From: Limimonas halophila
GTDB taxonomy: Bacteria > Pseudomonadota > Alphaproteobacteria > Kiloniellales > Rhodovibrionaceae
NCBI RefSeq assembly: GCF_900100655.1
Contig: NZ_FNCE01000001.1
Location: 569,252 to 633,251, forward strand
Length of the DNA: 64,000 nucleotides
Direction of reading: 5' to 3'
The translations under genes were made by a program, and so were the position numbers. The notes below the pieces were generated by a model. That model worked only from the letters and a program-made list of their open reading frames with translations. It was not told the origin of the DNA and did not search any database. Positions within the stretch are counted from its first letter, which is position 1. Every line of letters begins with the position of its first letter. Below are positions 28,402 to 38,304 of this stretch, piece after piece.

Positions 28402-29154
28402 ATGACCCAGGGCGCGAACAAACCCTTTACCCAGCGGATGCAGGTCCGATCGCAGCTCAGCGAGGAGGACGCGCGGGTTCTCGACAGCATTCAACAGGGC
28501 GCGGAAACGCGGCCGCCGAACGACCGCCTGGTGGATGCCCGGGAAAACGCCGCCGCCTTCCTGCTGATGGACGGCTGGGCCTACACCTTCAAGGTGATGC
28601 GCGACGGCCGGCGGCAGATCGTCCGTTTCCTCGTGCCGGGCGACATCGCCAACCCGCACGGCCTGTTCGAGGACGCCAGCGCCTTCGCGGTGCGCACGCT
28701 GACCCCGGTGTCGGTCGTCAGCCTGGGCCCGGAGATCTGGCCCCGGATCGCCGAGCCGAACCCGGCGCTCGCGCGCCGGCTGGCGTGGACGCTCGGCGAC
28801 GAGACGACGGACGCCGAGCACGTCGTCAGCCTGGGCCGGCGCAACGCCTACGAGCGCATCGCCCACTTCCTGGTGCGGACCTGGGACCGGCTGGCGACCA
28901 TCGGCATGGTCAACGGCACGCACTACCGCCTGCCCATCAAGCAGGAGCATCTGGCGGATTACCTTGGCCTCAGCGTGGTGCACGTCAGTCGCACGCTGAC
29001 GCAGCTGCGCGAGGACGGGCTCGCCCGCGTGGAGCGGGGCACCGCCAAGCTCGACGATCCGTCAGGGTTGATGACCGCGGGCGACGTGCGCCCGGTGATG
29101 CCGTTTCCCGGGCTCGACCCGGTGAACTCCGGCCGCGCCGCGAACGTGGCCTGA
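28402..29154 (+). CDS. Crp/Fnr-family transcriptional regulator
   Basis: 250 residues from ATG 28402 (MTQGANKPFTQRM); ATG 28372 is an alternative. The N-terminal half is a cyclic-nucleotide-binding-like beta barrel (LVDARENAAAFLLMDGWAYT, VRFLVPGDIANPHGLFED). The C-terminal winged helix has LPIKQEHLADYLGLSVVHVS. No cysteines are present, so an Fnr-type iron-sulfur sensor is unlikely; the ligand is unknown. It stands alone between guaA and a DUF2794 gene. Confidence 0.88.
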   Translation: MTQGANKPFTQRMQVRSQLSEEDARVLDSIQQGAETRPPNDRLVDARENAAAFLLMDGWAYTFKVMRDGRRQIVRFLVPGDIANPHGLFEDASAFAVRTLTPVSVVSLGPEIWPRIAEPNPALARRLAWTLGDETTDAEHVVSLGRRNAYERIAHFLVRTWDRLATIGMVNGTHYRLPIKQEHLADYLGLSVVHVSRTLTQLREDGLARVERGTAKLDDPSGLMTAGDVRPVMPFPGLDPVNSGRAANVA

Positions 29155-29199
29155 AGGGGGCTCGACCGATGCCGACGGGGCCGTGCGGGGCGAGGGGCC

Positions 29200-29643
29200 T
29201 TACGTCACCGCGCGCACGGCCGAGCGCCGCTTGAGCGTGTGCACGGCCTCGTCCAGGGAACTGGTGCGCTTGACGCGGCGGACGCCGTCGAAGACCTCAT
29301 AGATCCCGCGGTCAGCCTTCTTGCCGACGGTGTACAACGGTGTTTCGCCGCTGTGCCGGAAGACGCAGAAGAAGACGGCGCCTTTTTGCTGGTCGATGGC
29401 GTAGTCCCGCCAGACGCCTTCCGAGACACGCTGCGAATACAGCGCGAGCAGTTGCTGAAGCTCGCCCCGGCTGAAAAACGGCCGGTCGCGGCCCGGGTTG
29501 GCCCAGTTCTGGCGGTGCACGCTACCCTGCGCCTCCAACGTCGAAGCCAGACCATGTGGCGAATCAGTTTCGGCGATCAGCGGCGTCACGTCCAGACGCG
29601 GGCGCTGCGATGCCCGCTTGACCGTGGTCCGGCGGCGACGCAC
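29200..29643 (-). CDS. DUF2794 protein
   Basis: 147 residues if the GTG at 29643 (VRRRRTTVKRAS) is the start; no ATG lies nearby. FFSRGELQQLLALYSQRVSEG is followed by VWRDYAIDQQKGAVFFCVFR and TPLYTVGKKADRG, the core of the alphaproteobacterial DUF2794 family. Function unknown. The basic, probably disordered N-terminus precedes the conserved domain. It is divergent from the thioredoxin-like gene. Confidence 0.8.
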   Translation of the reverse strand: MRRRRTTVKRASQRPRLDVTPLIAETDSPHGLASTLEAQGSVHRQNWANPGRDRPFFSRGELQQLLALYSQRVSEGVWRDYAIDQQKGAVFFCVFRHSGETPLYTVGKKADRGIYEVFDGVRRVKRTSSLDEAVHTLKRRSAVRAVT

Positions 29644-29703
29644 CTGTGAGAGTAGCACCGTACGGCCCGCGGCGGCCGGAATGCGGACAGGGGAGATGGC
29701 GCC

Positions 29704-30261
29704 ATGGCGGCTCTGGAAACGCCGGTGTGCGACTTCGGCTGGCAGGCTGCGGATTTCGACCTGCCAGGCGTGGACGGCAAGCGTTACACGCTCGCCGACG
29801 TGCGTGGCGAGCGCGGCACGCTGATCATGTTCATCTGCAACCACTGCCCCTACGTGCGGGCGATCGTCGACCGGCTGGTCGCCGACGTGACGGCGCTCCA
29901 GGCGCTCGGCATCGGCGCCGCGGCCATCATGTCCAACGACACCGAATCCTATCCCGCCGATTCCTTCGAGAACATGCAGGCCTTCGCGCGCGAACACGGC
30001 TTTACCTTCCCCTATTTGCTGGACGAGACCCAGGCGGTGGCGAAGGCGTACGGCGCCGTGTGCACGCCCGACTTCTTCGGGTTCAATGCCGATCTGAGGC
30101 TGCAGTACCGGGGCCGCCTGGATGCCTCGAAGAAGGAGGCGGCGCCCAATGCCGAGCGTGAGCTCTTCAACGCCATGAAGCGGGTGGCCGAAACGGGGCA
30201 GGGTCCGGCCGAGCAGATCCCGTCGATGGGCTGTTCGATCAAGTGGAAGGCCGCCGCCTGA
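29704..30261 (+). CDS. Thioredoxin-like / AhpC-TSA-type redox protein
   Basis: 185 residues with a thioredoxin fold. DFDLPGVDGKRYTLADVRGE is followed by LIMFICNHCPYVRAIVDRL, with Cys45-x-x-Cys48 at the active site, and VCTPDFFGFNADLRLQYRG further on. It resembles the PRX-like1 group of uncharacterised peroxiredoxin/thioredoxin proteins. No signal peptide, so probably cytoplasmic. Confidence 0.9.
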   Translation: MAALETPVCDFGWQAADFDLPGVDGKRYTLADVRGERGTLIMFICNHCPYVRAIVDRLVADVTALQALGIGAAAIMSNDTESYPADSFENMQAFAREHGFTFPYLLDETQAVAKAYGAVCTPDFFGFNADLRLQYRGRLDASKKEAAPNAERELFNAMKRVAETGQGPAEQIPSMGCSIKWKAAA

Positions 30262-30329
30262 CGCCGGGTCGCCGGGGCATCGCCCGCATGGGCGGTGGTA
30301 TCTCATTGGCGTGCGAGCATCTTGGATCG

Positions 30330-30356
30330 CCCGGGCCGTTGCGGCCCGGGTCTCTT
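30330..30356 (+). terminator. Intrinsic terminator
   Basis: CCCGGGCCG (30330-30338) and CGGCCCGGG (30342-30350) form a 9-bp perfect stem with a TTG loop, followed by TCTCTT. It lies 68 bp after the thioredoxin-like gene and before the next start codon. Confidence 0.6.
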
Positions 30357-30421
30357 ATGCCCTAGGATCGCGCTCCCGCCGGCGAACGGTTCAGCCACAA
30401 GGTGAGGCGCGAGTCATCGCT

Positions 30422-31072
30422 TTGTCCGACATCTTCCGCGAAATCGACGAGGAGATCCGCCAGGAGGACTACCTGGCGCTTTGGAAGCGGTACGGCCCGT
30501 GGGTGATCGCGGCGGCCGTTCTGCTGGTCGTCGCCGTGGCGGGCTACAAGGGCTGGGAAGCCTACCGCCACGACCAGGCCGTGGAGGCGGCGCAGACCTA
30601 CGCGGCCGCCGTCGAACAGCTCAACGCCGACGAGACGCAAGCCGCGCGCGACGCCTTCAAGGACATGGCGGCGCCGGCCGAGGGCGGGTTCAGCCTGCTT
30701 GCCAGCTTCCGGCTGGCCGATGCCCAGGTGCAGCTCGGCAACAGCGGCGCGGCGCTGAAAACCTGGCAGCGCATCGCGGAAGCGGACGGCGTTGCCGCGT
30801 CCTATCAGCGGTTGGCCACCATCCAGGCCGTCATGCACGCCCTGGACGCCGGCGCGGATGTGCCGGAACTGCTGACCCAGCGCCTCAGTGCCATCGCCGG
30901 CGGCGACAGCGGCTTCCGCCCGACGGCGCTGGAAGCGCAGGGGCTGCTCGCGGCGAAGCGCGGCGAGCGGGAGCAGGCCGTCGAGCACTACACGCGCATC
31001 ACCGAGGGCGCCAACGTGCCCCCGGCTCAGCGCCGGCGCGCCGAGCACATGCTCGCCCTTCTCAAGGAATGA
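30422..31072 (+). CDS. TPR-like membrane-anchored protein (YfgM/TPR_21 type)
   Basis: 216 residues if the TTG at 30422 is the start (reads M-SDIFREIDEEIRQEDYLAL, the usual beginning of this family). One transmembrane helix follows (WVIAAAVLLVVAVAGYKGW, ~25-45), then an alpha-helical TPR-like domain. Directly upstream of bamB and der, the same order as yfgM-bamB-der in many proteobacteria. Likely role: periplasmic chaperone or outer-membrane assembly partner. Confidence 0.85.
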   Translation: MSDIFREIDEEIRQEDYLALWKRYGPWVIAAAVLLVVAVAGYKGWEAYRHDQAVEAAQTYAAAVEQLNADETQAARDAFKDMAAPAEGGFSLLASFRLADAQVQLGNSGAALKTWQRIAEADGVAASYQRLATIQAVMHALDAGADVPELLTQRLSAIAGGDSGFRPTALEAQGLLAAKRGEREQAVEHYTRITEGANVPPAQRRRAEHMLALLKE

Positions 31073-31088
31073 CGGGGCAACGATTGTG

Positions 31089-32426
31089 ATGTGGAGCCGT
31101 TGGGGCGGCCTCGCGCTGGCCGCAGTCATGCTTGGCGGCTGCGGGATTACGGACGGCATTTTCGGCGGGGGCGAAGACGAATCGCGCCTGCCGGGTGAGC
31201 GCGTTCCGGTGCTTACCGAGGACGGCGCGGCGACCCCGGACCCGGCCATCGCCGACCGCGAGATCGAGGTTCCCGGTGCGCGCGCCAACAGCGCGTGGCC
31301 GCAGCCGGGCGGCCGGCCCGATCACCGCATGGGCCACTTGGAGCTATCAAGCGGCCTGGAGCCGGCCTGGACGGCGGATCTGGGCACGGGCAACGGTTAC
31401 GACCGGCGCATCCTCGGCCAGCCCGTGGTTGCCGCCGGGCGGGTGTTCGCGCTCGACGCCCGGGCCACGGTTTCCGCCTATGCCGCCGGCTCCGGCGAGC
31501 GCGTCTGGCGGCGCAAGCTGACGCGGGATGACGGCGAAGCGAGCGGCAGCTACTTCGGCGGCGGTGTCGCCTACGCGCAGGGGCGGCTCTATGTCACGAC
31601 GGGCGACGGGCGCGTGACGGCCCTGGACGCCGAAAACGGCGAAACCGTCTGGCAGCAGGGTGTGGGCGCCCCCATCCACGCCGCGCCCACGATTCACCGT
31701 GACGCGGTGCTGGTGAACACCGAAGCCAATCGCACGATCGCGCTCGCGGCGGGCGACGGCACGCAGCAGTGGTCGCACCAGGGCATTCAGGAACGCGCCG
31801 GGTTCGTGGGCTCCGCCAGCCCGGCCGCGCGGGATTCCACCAGCATCGTCGGCTATTCCTCGGGCCAGCTCTTCGCGCTGCTGACCAGCAACGGCCGGAG
31901 CCTGTGGAGCGACACCCTGGCGAGCCTCGCGGGAACCACTGACCCCGTGGCCGACATGGCGGACATCCGCGGCATGCCGGTGATCGGCGAGGACCGCGTG
32001 TATGCCAGCAGCAACGCCAACCGCACCGTGGCGATCAACCTGCGCCGCGGCGACCGTGCCTGGTCCCGCGACATCGGCAGCATCAACATGCCCTGGGTGG
32101 CGGGCAACGCCGTCTACGTGCTCTCGCCGCGCGCCCGCGTTGCCGCGCTGTTCCGGGATTCGGGCAAGATGCGCTGGCTGACGAAGATCCCCCGCTACAC
32201 CGACCCGGACGACCAGGAAGGCCGCATCATCTGGTACGGTCCGGTGCTCGCGCGCGGGCAGCTGCTCATGGCGGGCAGCAACGAGACGCTCCTGGCGCTC
32301 GATCCGGCGAGTGGCGACCTCGATGGCACGACCGAGTTGGCCGGGAAGCCCGCCGTCCCGCCGGTGGTGGCGCGGAACACGCTCTACATCATCACGCGCG
32401 ACGCGCAGCTCATCGCCCTGCAATAA
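31089..32426 (+). CDS. bamB: Outer membrane protein assembly factor BamB
   Basis: 445 residues from ATG 31089 (GTG 31086 is possible). The N-terminus LALAAVMLGGCGITDG is a lipoprotein signal with a lipobox before Cys. The rest is an eight-bladed PQQ-type beta-propeller with repeated units such as VFALDARATVSAYAAGSGER and VTALDAENGETVWQQGVG. BamB is the scaffold lipoprotein of the BAM complex. It follows the TPR-like gene by 16 bp and precedes der by 27 bp. Confidence 0.92.
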   Translation: MWSRWGGLALAAVMLGGCGITDGIFGGGEDESRLPGERVPVLTEDGAATPDPAIADREIEVPGARANSAWPQPGGRPDHRMGHLELSSGLEPAWTADLGTGNGYDRRILGQPVVAAGRVFALDARATVSAYAAGSGERVWRRKLTRDDGEASGSYFGGGVAYAQGRLYVTTGDGRVTALDAENGETVWQQGVGAPIHAAPTIHRDAVLVNTEANRTIALAAGDGTQQWSHQGIQERAGFVGSASPAARDSTSIVGYSSGQLFALLTSNGRSLWSDTLASLAGTTDPVADMADIRGMPVIGEDRVYASSNANRTVAINLRRGDRAWSRDIGSINMPWVAGNAVYVLSPRARVAALFRDSGKMRWLTKIPRYTDPDDQEGRIIWYGPVLARGQLLMAGSNETLLALDPASGDLDGTTELAGKPAVPPVVARNTLYIITRDAQLIALQ

Positions 32427-32453
32427 CGCCGCGCGCAGGCCGAAGCAGACACC

Positions 32454-33812
32454 ATGACGTTTACCGTGGCCGTCGTCGGGCGGCCGAATGTGGGCAAATC
32501 GACGCTGTTCAACCGCCTGGCCGGCAAGCGGCTGGCGCTCGTGGACGACACCCCCGGTGTGACCCGCGACCGGCGGGAGGCGGACGGCAAGCTCTTCGAT
32601 CTCACCTTCCGTCTCGTCGATACCGCCGGCCTGGAGGAAGCCGACCACGCCAGCCTGGCCTCGCGCATGCGCGAGCAGAGCCAGCGCGCCGTCGAGGAAG
32701 CGGACGTCGTCCTCTTCATGCTCGACGCCAGGGCCGGCATCACGCCGTCGGACGAACTCTTCGCCGACGAGTTGCGCAAGAGCGACCGGCCGGTGATCGT
32801 GCTGACGAACAAGTGCGAGGGCTCGGCCGGGGAGGCCGGGTTCTACGAGGCTTACGAGCTGGGTCTCGGCGAGCCGGTCGCCTTTTCCGGCGAGCACGGC
32901 CACGGCATAGACGAGCTGTACGACCGCCTCCACGCGATCCATGAAGCCTGGCGCGAAGCGCACGACGCCGAAGATGTGGAGGCGGACTCCGAGGAAGCGG
33001 GGCAGGATGTCGTCCAGCTCGCGGTCGTCGGACGGCCCAACGTTGGCAAGTCCACGCTGATCAACCGGCTGCTCGGGGAGGACCGCCTGCTCACCGGGCC
33101 GGAAGCCGGGCTCACGCGCGATGCCATCCGCGTGGACTGGCACCACAAGGGCCAGCCCATGCGCCTGGTCGACACGGCCGGGCAGCGCCGGCGCGCGCGG
33201 GTGCAGGACAAGCTGGAACAGCTCGCCGTTCAGGACGCGCTCCACGCCATCAACTTCGCCCACGTCGTGGCGTTGGTCGCCGACGCCACAGAGGGGCTGG
33301 ACCGCCAGGACCTGCACATCGCGCAGAGCGTGATCGAGGAGGGCCGGGCGCTCGTCGTCGTGGTCAACAAGATCGACGCGGTCGCCGATGCCGACGCCGC
33401 GCTCCGCGCCGTGCGCGATCGCCTCAAGACCTCGCTGCCGCAGGTGCGCGGGGTGCCCGTCGTCTCCCTCTCCGGTCTGACGGGGCGCAACGTCGAGACG
33501 CTGTTGGACGCGGTGCTGCGCGCCTACAAAATTTGGACGACGAAGGTCGCGACGCCGGACCTGAACCAGTGGCTGAGCGAGGTGACGGCGTCGCACCCGC
33601 CGCCGCGCGGGCGCTACGGCAAGCGCATCCGCTTCAAGTACATCACGCAGCCGAAGGCGCGCCCGCCGACCTTCACACTGTTCTGCTCGCAGCCCACAGA
33701 GGTGCCTGGGTCTTACACCCGCTACTTGGAAAACGAACTGCGCCACGACTTCGATCTGCCGGGCACACCCATCCGCTTCATCTACAAGCGGCCCAAGAAC
33801 CCCTACGCCTGA
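32454..33812 (+). CDS. der: Ribosome-associated GTPase Der (EngA)
   Basis: 452 residues with two tandem GTPase domains. GRPNVGKSTLFNRLAGKR near residue 8 and GRPNVGKSTLINRLLGED near 192 are the two P-loops, with DTAGLEEAD and DTAGQRRRARV as switch II motifs, and a C-terminal KH-like domain ending RFIYKRPKNPYA. It acts in 50S ribosome assembly. Confidence 0.97.
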   Translation: MTFTVAVVGRPNVGKSTLFNRLAGKRLALVDDTPGVTRDRREADGKLFDLTFRLVDTAGLEEADHASLASRMREQSQRAVEEADVVLFMLDARAGITPSDELFADELRKSDRPVIVLTNKCEGSAGEAGFYEAYELGLGEPVAFSGEHGHGIDELYDRLHAIHEAWREAHDAEDVEADSEEAGQDVVQLAVVGRPNVGKSTLINRLLGEDRLLTGPEAGLTRDAIRVDWHHKGQPMRLVDTAGQRRRARVQDKLEQLAVQDALHAINFAHVVALVADATEGLDRQDLHIAQSVIEEGRALVVVVNKIDAVADADAALRAVRDRLKTSLPQVRGVPVVSLSGLTGRNVETLLDAVLRAYKIWTTKVATPDLNQWLSEVTASHPPPRGRYGKRIRFKYITQPKARPPTFTLFCSQPTEVPGSYTRYLENELRHDFDLPGTPIRFIYKRPKNPYA

Positions 33813-33820
33813 GCGCGGGG

Positions 33821-34546
33821 TTACAGCGCGTGCACGATCTCGCCGTGGCGCTGGCACGCGGGGTCCGCCAGCTTCACAAAGGTTTCCGCCACGGCCATGG
33901 GCTCCGGGTGCTGCTCCGGGTCTTCCTCCGGGAAGGCGAAGGCGCGCATGCGCGTGCGGACCACACCGGGATCGAGCAGGTTGGCGCGAATGGGCGTCTT
34001 GCGCATCTCCTGCGCCCAGATCTGCACCACGCGCTCCAGCGCCGCCTTGGAGGCCGCGTAGGGGCCGAAGAAGGGAAAGGCCGAGCGGGCCGCGCCGCTG
34101 GTGACGAAGATGGCGCGCCCCGCGTCCGACTGGCGCAGCAGCGGCTCCAGGCTGCGGATCAGGCGGTAGTTGGCGGTCACGTTCACGTCCATGCACGCCT
34201 GCCAGACGTCCGGCGGCACGTGACTGAGCGGACCGAGCTGGCCCAGCGTGCCGGCGTTGCCCACCAGGATGTCCAGCTTGCCGTGGCGCTCGTAGAGGCT
34301 GGCGCCCAGCCGGTCCAGGGCGTCGAAGTCCGTCAGGTCGAGCGGCACGAGGGTCGCGGGCGGTGCGCCGGCGGCCTGGACGCGGTCGTCCATCTCCTCC
34401 AGCCCGCCCTGGGTGCGCGCGATCAGGACGAGGTGCGCGCCTTCCTGTGCGAAGCGCTCCGCCACGGCGGCGCCGATGCCGCGCGAGGCGCCGGTGATCA
34501 CGGCCAGCCGGCCGGCGAGGCGTCCGTTCGCGTGCGTGTCCGTCAT
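33821..34546 (-). CDS. Short-chain dehydrogenase/reductase
   Basis: 241 residues from ATG 34546. LAVITGASRGIGAAVAERFA is the NAD(P)-binding glycine motif, LVGNAGTLG the NAG motif, VTSGAARSAFPFFGPYAASK the catalytic Ser and YxxxK. The substrate is not predictable. Its start overlaps the stop of the upstream DUF2937 gene (ATGA), so the two are co-translated. It converges on der. Confidence 0.9.
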   Translation of the reverse strand: MTDTHANGRLAGRLAVITGASRGIGAAVAERFAQEGAHLVLIARTQGGLEEMDDRVQAAGAPPATLVPLDLTDFDALDRLGASLYERHGKLDILVGNAGTLGQLGPLSHVPPDVWQACMDVNVTANYRLIRSLEPLLRQSDAGRAIFVTSGAARSAFPFFGPYAASKAALERVVQIWAQEMRKTPIRANLLDPGVVRTRMRAFAFPEEDPEQHPEPMAVAETFVKLADPACQRHGEIVHAL

Positions 34547-35079
34547 GCGTGATCCGTTCCGTGCGTGCTGGTGATCTTCGTGCGCGCGCGGCGGAGCCCC
34601 CGGGCCGCGCGGGTGCACAGCATGTGGCCGCCACGCGTCGCCAGCAACACCGCAACGGCGCCGACAGCCGCATACGCCGCCCCCGTGGCGGACAGCGGCA
34701 GAGCCGGGGAGAAATCCGCGAGCGCGGCCTCCGCGATGGTGGGGTCGAAATGCCGGACAAACACGACCGGCCGGACCAGCGGCCCGGCGTTCGTCAGGGC
34801 GGTGTACGCCGGCTCCAAGCGTTCGAGCGTGGTGTACGTCTCGTGCAGGTCCCTGTACGCCGCTTCCGCCACGCCGCCCTTGGCGCGGAGCCGGTTCAGG
34901 GCTTCGTGCACGGCGATCCCCTGACGCTCGGCGTAGCCCGTGATGGCGTCCAGTCCCTCACTGGCTTGCCGGATGCGCGCGCCGACCTCGTGCGTGTAGC
35001 GCGCGTACAGCGCCGGCACCTGCGCGCCGGCAGCGCCGCCCGCGAGGGCCGTCAGTGCATGGATCAGCCGGCTGAGCAC
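34543..35079 (-). CDS. DUF2937 family protein
   Basis: 178 residues. VPALYARYTHEVGARIRQAS followed by EGLDAITGYAERQG matches the N-terminal core of DUF2937. One probable membrane helix near the C-terminus (ATGAAYAAVGAVAVLLATRG), then a basic tail. Function unknown. It is the first gene of a two-gene unit with the SDR. Confidence 0.75.
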   Translation of the reverse strand: MLSRLIHALTALAGGAAGAQVPALYARYTHEVGARIRQASEGLDAITGYAERQGIAVHEALNRLRAKGGVAEAAYRDLHETYTTLERLEPAYTALTNAGPLVRPVVFVRHFDPTIAEAALADFSPALPLSATGAAYAAVGAVAVLLATRGGHMLCTRAARGLRRARTKITSTHGTDHA

Positions 35080-35119
35080 GGTGCGTCACCGTCGGCATCG
35101 TGTGGACCGGGCGCGCGGT

Positions 35120-36868
35120 TCAGCCCGTGGCCGGAACGGGCACCTCGGCCGCCGTTTCGGCTTGAGGCGTGCAGTCGACGGGCAGCTCGACCGTTGCCGT
35201 GGTGCCGTGGCCGGGCGTGCTGTCCAGATGCAGCGCGCCTCCGTGAAGTTCCACCAGTTCGCGGCTGATGGCAAGTCCCAGGCCCGAGCCTTCCTCCTGA
35301 TCGCGCGAGGTGCGGGCGTCGCTTTGGTGGAGCGGTTGGAGCACCCGCTCAATGTCCGCCGCTGCGATCCCGGCCCCGGTGTCCGTCACGGCCAGCCGCA
35401 GCCGGTCGTCGCCGTCCGCCCGGGCGGCAATCGTGACGCTCCCGCCGGCCGGGGTGAACTTCACCGCATTGGTCAGGAGATTGAGCAACACCTGCCGCAC
35501 GGCGCGTTCGTCGCCGCGAATGGGCAGGCTGTCGGGCAATTCCGTGTGCAGCCGGACGTCCTTGGCGGCTGCGCGCGGCTCCAGCATGCCGAGACACGTC
35601 TGCGCGATCCCGGTGACATCGATCCATTCCGGGGAAAGCTCGTAGCGGCCGGCCTCAAGACGGGACAGGTCGAGCAGATCGTTGACCAGATCCAGCAAGT
35701 GCCGGCCGCTGTGGTAGATGTGGTCCGCATAGCCGGCGTAGGTATCGCCCACGTCCCCGAACATGCGGCTGCGGATGACGTCGGCGAAGCCGATGACGGC
35801 GTTCAGCGGCGTGCGCAACTCGTGGCTCATCGTGGAGAGGAAGCGCGTCTTCGCCTTGTTGGCGGCTTCCGCTTTCTCCTTGGCGTCGTGCAGGGCCGCC
35901 CGCATCTCGGCGGCTTCGCGGGTGCGCTCGCGAAAAACCGCGAGCGCACGGGCCATGTCCCCGATCTCGTCGTTGCTCGCCGACGGGATGGGGCGGTCGG
36001 TTCGCCCGTTCGCAAAGGCCAGCATGACGCCAACCATGCGTTTGAGCGGGCGCGCGAAGCCGTAGGTCGCGGCCACCGCCGCCAGGACCATCACGAGCCC
36101 GATGGCCACCGCCAACATTCCGGCGAGCACCGCGGTGGCGTGCTCGGTGCGCTCGCGCGCCGCCGTCTGCGCGACGTGGGTGCGCTTGGCCTGGATCGCG
36201 CGCAGCTGTTCGCCGAGCTTCACCGCCATGTCGGCGCTGCGGCTCAACCGATCGCGCACCGCCTTCAGGCGGGTGCGTTCCTCAAAGATGAAGTTGTTGG
36301 ACGCCCGCTTCATGCGGTTGCGCTCCAACGCGGTGAGCGTGCGCGTGTTGGCCGCTTGGAACAGGGACAGCAGCTGCGCCAGCGTCGTCCGCGAGCGCTG
36401 CAGATAGCCCAGCCGCCGCGCCGCCTCGTCCTGCATGGCCGGGGGCGTGGCGGCCGCCTGCATGAGCCCGGCATCTTCGATCCGCCGCGCCAGCGTGGTC
36501 ACGTTCGCGGTGTAGCGGTCGAGCGCGCGCGTGAGTTCCGCCCGGCGGGCGCGGGTTCGTTCCGTCAGGCTCGGGTCGCCCTGAAGGAGGCTGCGCTGGT
36601 GGACCGCAATGAGCGCGGCCAGCGTCTGCTGAAGCCCGATGATGTCGTCCTTCACGCGGGCAACCGCGGCGTCGAGCCGCGTGGTCACGCGCTGGCGCTC
36701 GGCCACGTCCGTCAGGGCCGCGTCCAGCCGGGTGGAGGCGGACCAGAGCGTGTAGGCGTTGAGCGCGGCCAGGATGACGATGGGCACGAGCACAAGGGCC
36801 AGGATCTTCGGGACGATGCCGAAGCGCCAGCGACGGCGGCCAGCCTGTTCGCGCGCGGAGAGGGGCAT
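35120..36868 (-). CDS. Membrane sensor histidine kinase
   Basis: 582 residues. Transmembrane helix 1 at ~18-40 (IVPKILALVLVPIVILAAL), a helical periplasmic sensor region, transmembrane helix 2 near 255-280 (GMLAVAIGLVMVLAAVAATY), HAMP domain, coiled coil, then HisKA with phosphoacceptor FLSTMSHELRTPLNAVIGFA. The HATPase_c domain has LLNLLTNAVKFTP (N box), DTGAGI and GSGLGLAISR. No response regulator gene is adjacent, so the partner is unknown. Confidence 0.93.
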   Translation of the reverse strand: MPLSAREQAGRRRWRFGIVPKILALVLVPIVILAALNAYTLWSASTRLDAALTDVAERQRVTTRLDAAVARVKDDIIGLQQTLAALIAVHQRSLLQGDPSLTERTRARRAELTRALDRYTANVTTLARRIEDAGLMQAAATPPAMQDEAARRLGYLQRSRTTLAQLLSLFQAANTRTLTALERNRMKRASNNFIFEERTRLKAVRDRLSRSADMAVKLGEQLRAIQAKRTHVAQTAARERTEHATAVLAGMLAVAIGLVMVLAAVAATYGFARPLKRMVGVMLAFANGRTDRPIPSASNDEIGDMARALAVFRERTREAAEMRAALHDAKEKAEAANKAKTRFLSTMSHELRTPLNAVIGFADVIRSRMFGDVGDTYAGYADHIYHSGRHLLDLVNDLLDLSRLEAGRYELSPEWIDVTGIAQTCLGMLEPRAAAKDVRLHTELPDSLPIRGDERAVRQVLLNLLTNAVKFTPAGGSVTIAARADGDDRLRLAVTDTGAGIAAADIERVLQPLHQSDARTSRDQEEGSGLGLAISRELVELHGGALHLDSTPGHGTTATVELPVDCTPQAETAAEVPVPATG

Positions 36869-37169
36869 CGCGGCTCCCCCTGGGCGCCCCGTGGCTCAGG
36901 GCCGGCCGGAGCCGGTGACCGCGAGGCGCTGCCACACCCTCATACCGAGAGTGTAGAAGCGGCCGGGGCATTCAGCAAATCGCGTGTCCCACGTCGGTTG
37001 GATCACCCCGACCGCGAGTACGGGAATACGGAGCCGATTTGGTTGTGTATCAATCGCGTATTGGGCGGTTCTGTCGCACCCTGCAAGCCAGAGATGCCGA
37101 AAACTTCGCGTGTGTTGTGTGGTTGTCTTGGCTTCACGATGGGCCCGCAGGGATTCCGCGGCAAACGCC
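36869..37169. other. Intergenic stretch without a recognised feature
   Basis: About 300 bp between the histidine kinase start and the end of the arsenite transporter gene. I see no convincing reading frame or hairpin. The part from 37020 to 37140 is slightly more AT-rich, with TG-rich runs. Confidence 0.5.
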
Positions 37170-38255
37170 TTATCCGCTGCCCGCCGCTGGGTTCGTGCCG
37201 GACGCCGCGCCGCCGCCCTGGAACCAGCGCCGGCCGAGCCAAATCGCCACGTTCACCAGGGCGATGAGCACGGGCACCTCGATCAGCGGGCCGATGACGG
37301 TGGCGAAGGCGACGTCCGAGGCCAGCCCGAAGGCGGCGATGGCCACCGCGATGGCGAGCTCGAAGTTGTTGCTGGCGGCCGTGAAGGCGATCGAGGTCGT
37401 GCGCGGGTAGTCCGCCTCGATCAGCTTGCCCATGGCGAAGCTGATGACGAACATGACGACGAAGTAGATCGCCAGTGGGGCGGCGATGCGCAGCACGTCG
37501 AACGGCAGCTCGACCACGGCGTCGCCCTTGAGCGCGAACATCGCCACGATCGTGAACAGCAGCGCCGCTGGGGTCAGCCAGGAGATCTTCGGCGCGAAGC
37601 GCGTCGTGTACCAGTCCTCGCCCAGGCCGCGGCGGAGCACGCCCCACGACAGCACGCCGGCCAGGAAGGGGATGCCCAGATAGATGGCCACGGCCTGCGC
37701 CACGGTCCAGAAGCTGACGTCGACGATGCGGCCCTCCAGGCCCACCAGCGGCGGCAGCACGGCCAGGAAGAACCACGCGTAGGCGCTGAAGAAGGCGAGC
37801 TGGAACAGGCTGTTGAAGGCCACGAGCCCGGCCACGTACTCGCGCGAGCCGCCGGCCAGATGGTTCCACACCACCACCATGGCGATACAGCGCGCCAGGC
37901 CGATCACGATCAGGCCCGTCATGTAGCCGGGATGATCGGGCAGGAAGGTCACGGCCAGCGCGAACATCAGCACCGGGCCGATCACCCAGTTCTGCACCAG
38001 CGAGAGCGTGAGCACGCGCCAGTCGCGGAAGACGGTCGGCAGCTCCTCGTACTTCACCTTCGCCAGGGGCGGGTACATCATCAGGATCAGCCCGATGGCG
38101 ATGGGAATGTTCGTGGAGCCGATGCTGAGGCTTTCCAGCAGCCCGGGCAGGCCGTCGACGCTGGCGCCGAGGCCGACGCCGAGCACCATCGCGGCCAGGA
38201 TCCAGACGGTCAGGTAGCGGTCGAAAAACGCCATGCGGGGACGCCCGTTCGCCAT
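37170..38255 (-). CDS. arsB: Arsenite efflux transporter, ACR3 family
   Basis: 361 residues from ATG 38255, with about ten hydrophobic segments. [20 protein letters not shown], the Cys in [20 protein letters not shown] (the conserved ACR3 Cys) and [20 protein letters not shown] are hallmarks of ACR3 permeases, which export arsenite using the proton-motive force. It is last in arsR-arsC-acr3. Confidence 0.93.
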   Translation of the reverse strand: MANGRPRMAFFDRYLTVWILAAMVLGVGLGASVDGLPGLLESLSIGSTNIPIAIGLILMMYPPLAKVKYEELPTVFRDWRVLTLSLVQNWVIGPVLMFALAVTFLPDHPGYMTGLIVIGLARCIAMVVVWNHLAGGSREYVAGLVAFNSLFQLAFFSAYAWFFLAVLPPLVGLEGRIVDVSFWTVAQAVAIYLGIPFLAGVLSWGVLRRGLGEDWYTTRFAPKISWLTPAALLFTIVAMFALKGDAVVELPFDVLRIAAPLAIYFVVMFVISFAMGKLIEADYPRTTSIAFTAASNNFELAIAVAIAAFGLASDVAFATVIGPLIEVPVLIALVNVAIWLGRRWFQGGGAASGTNPAAGSG

Positions 38256-38304
38256 CGGGGTCTTCCTTCGGTGTCGGGTGCGGTGGGGACGTGTGCGAGG
38301 GCGG

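Noticed and set aside
29646-30161. Forward frame overlapping the thioredoxin-like gene
   Set aside because: Arg/Gly-rich shadow; the thioredoxin-like frame has the CxxC active site.
31347-34760. Very long reverse frame opposite bamB, der and the SDR
   Set aside because: It is an antisense shadow in GC-rich DNA; the forward genes bamB and der, and the SDR gene in another reverse frame, have full family motifs.
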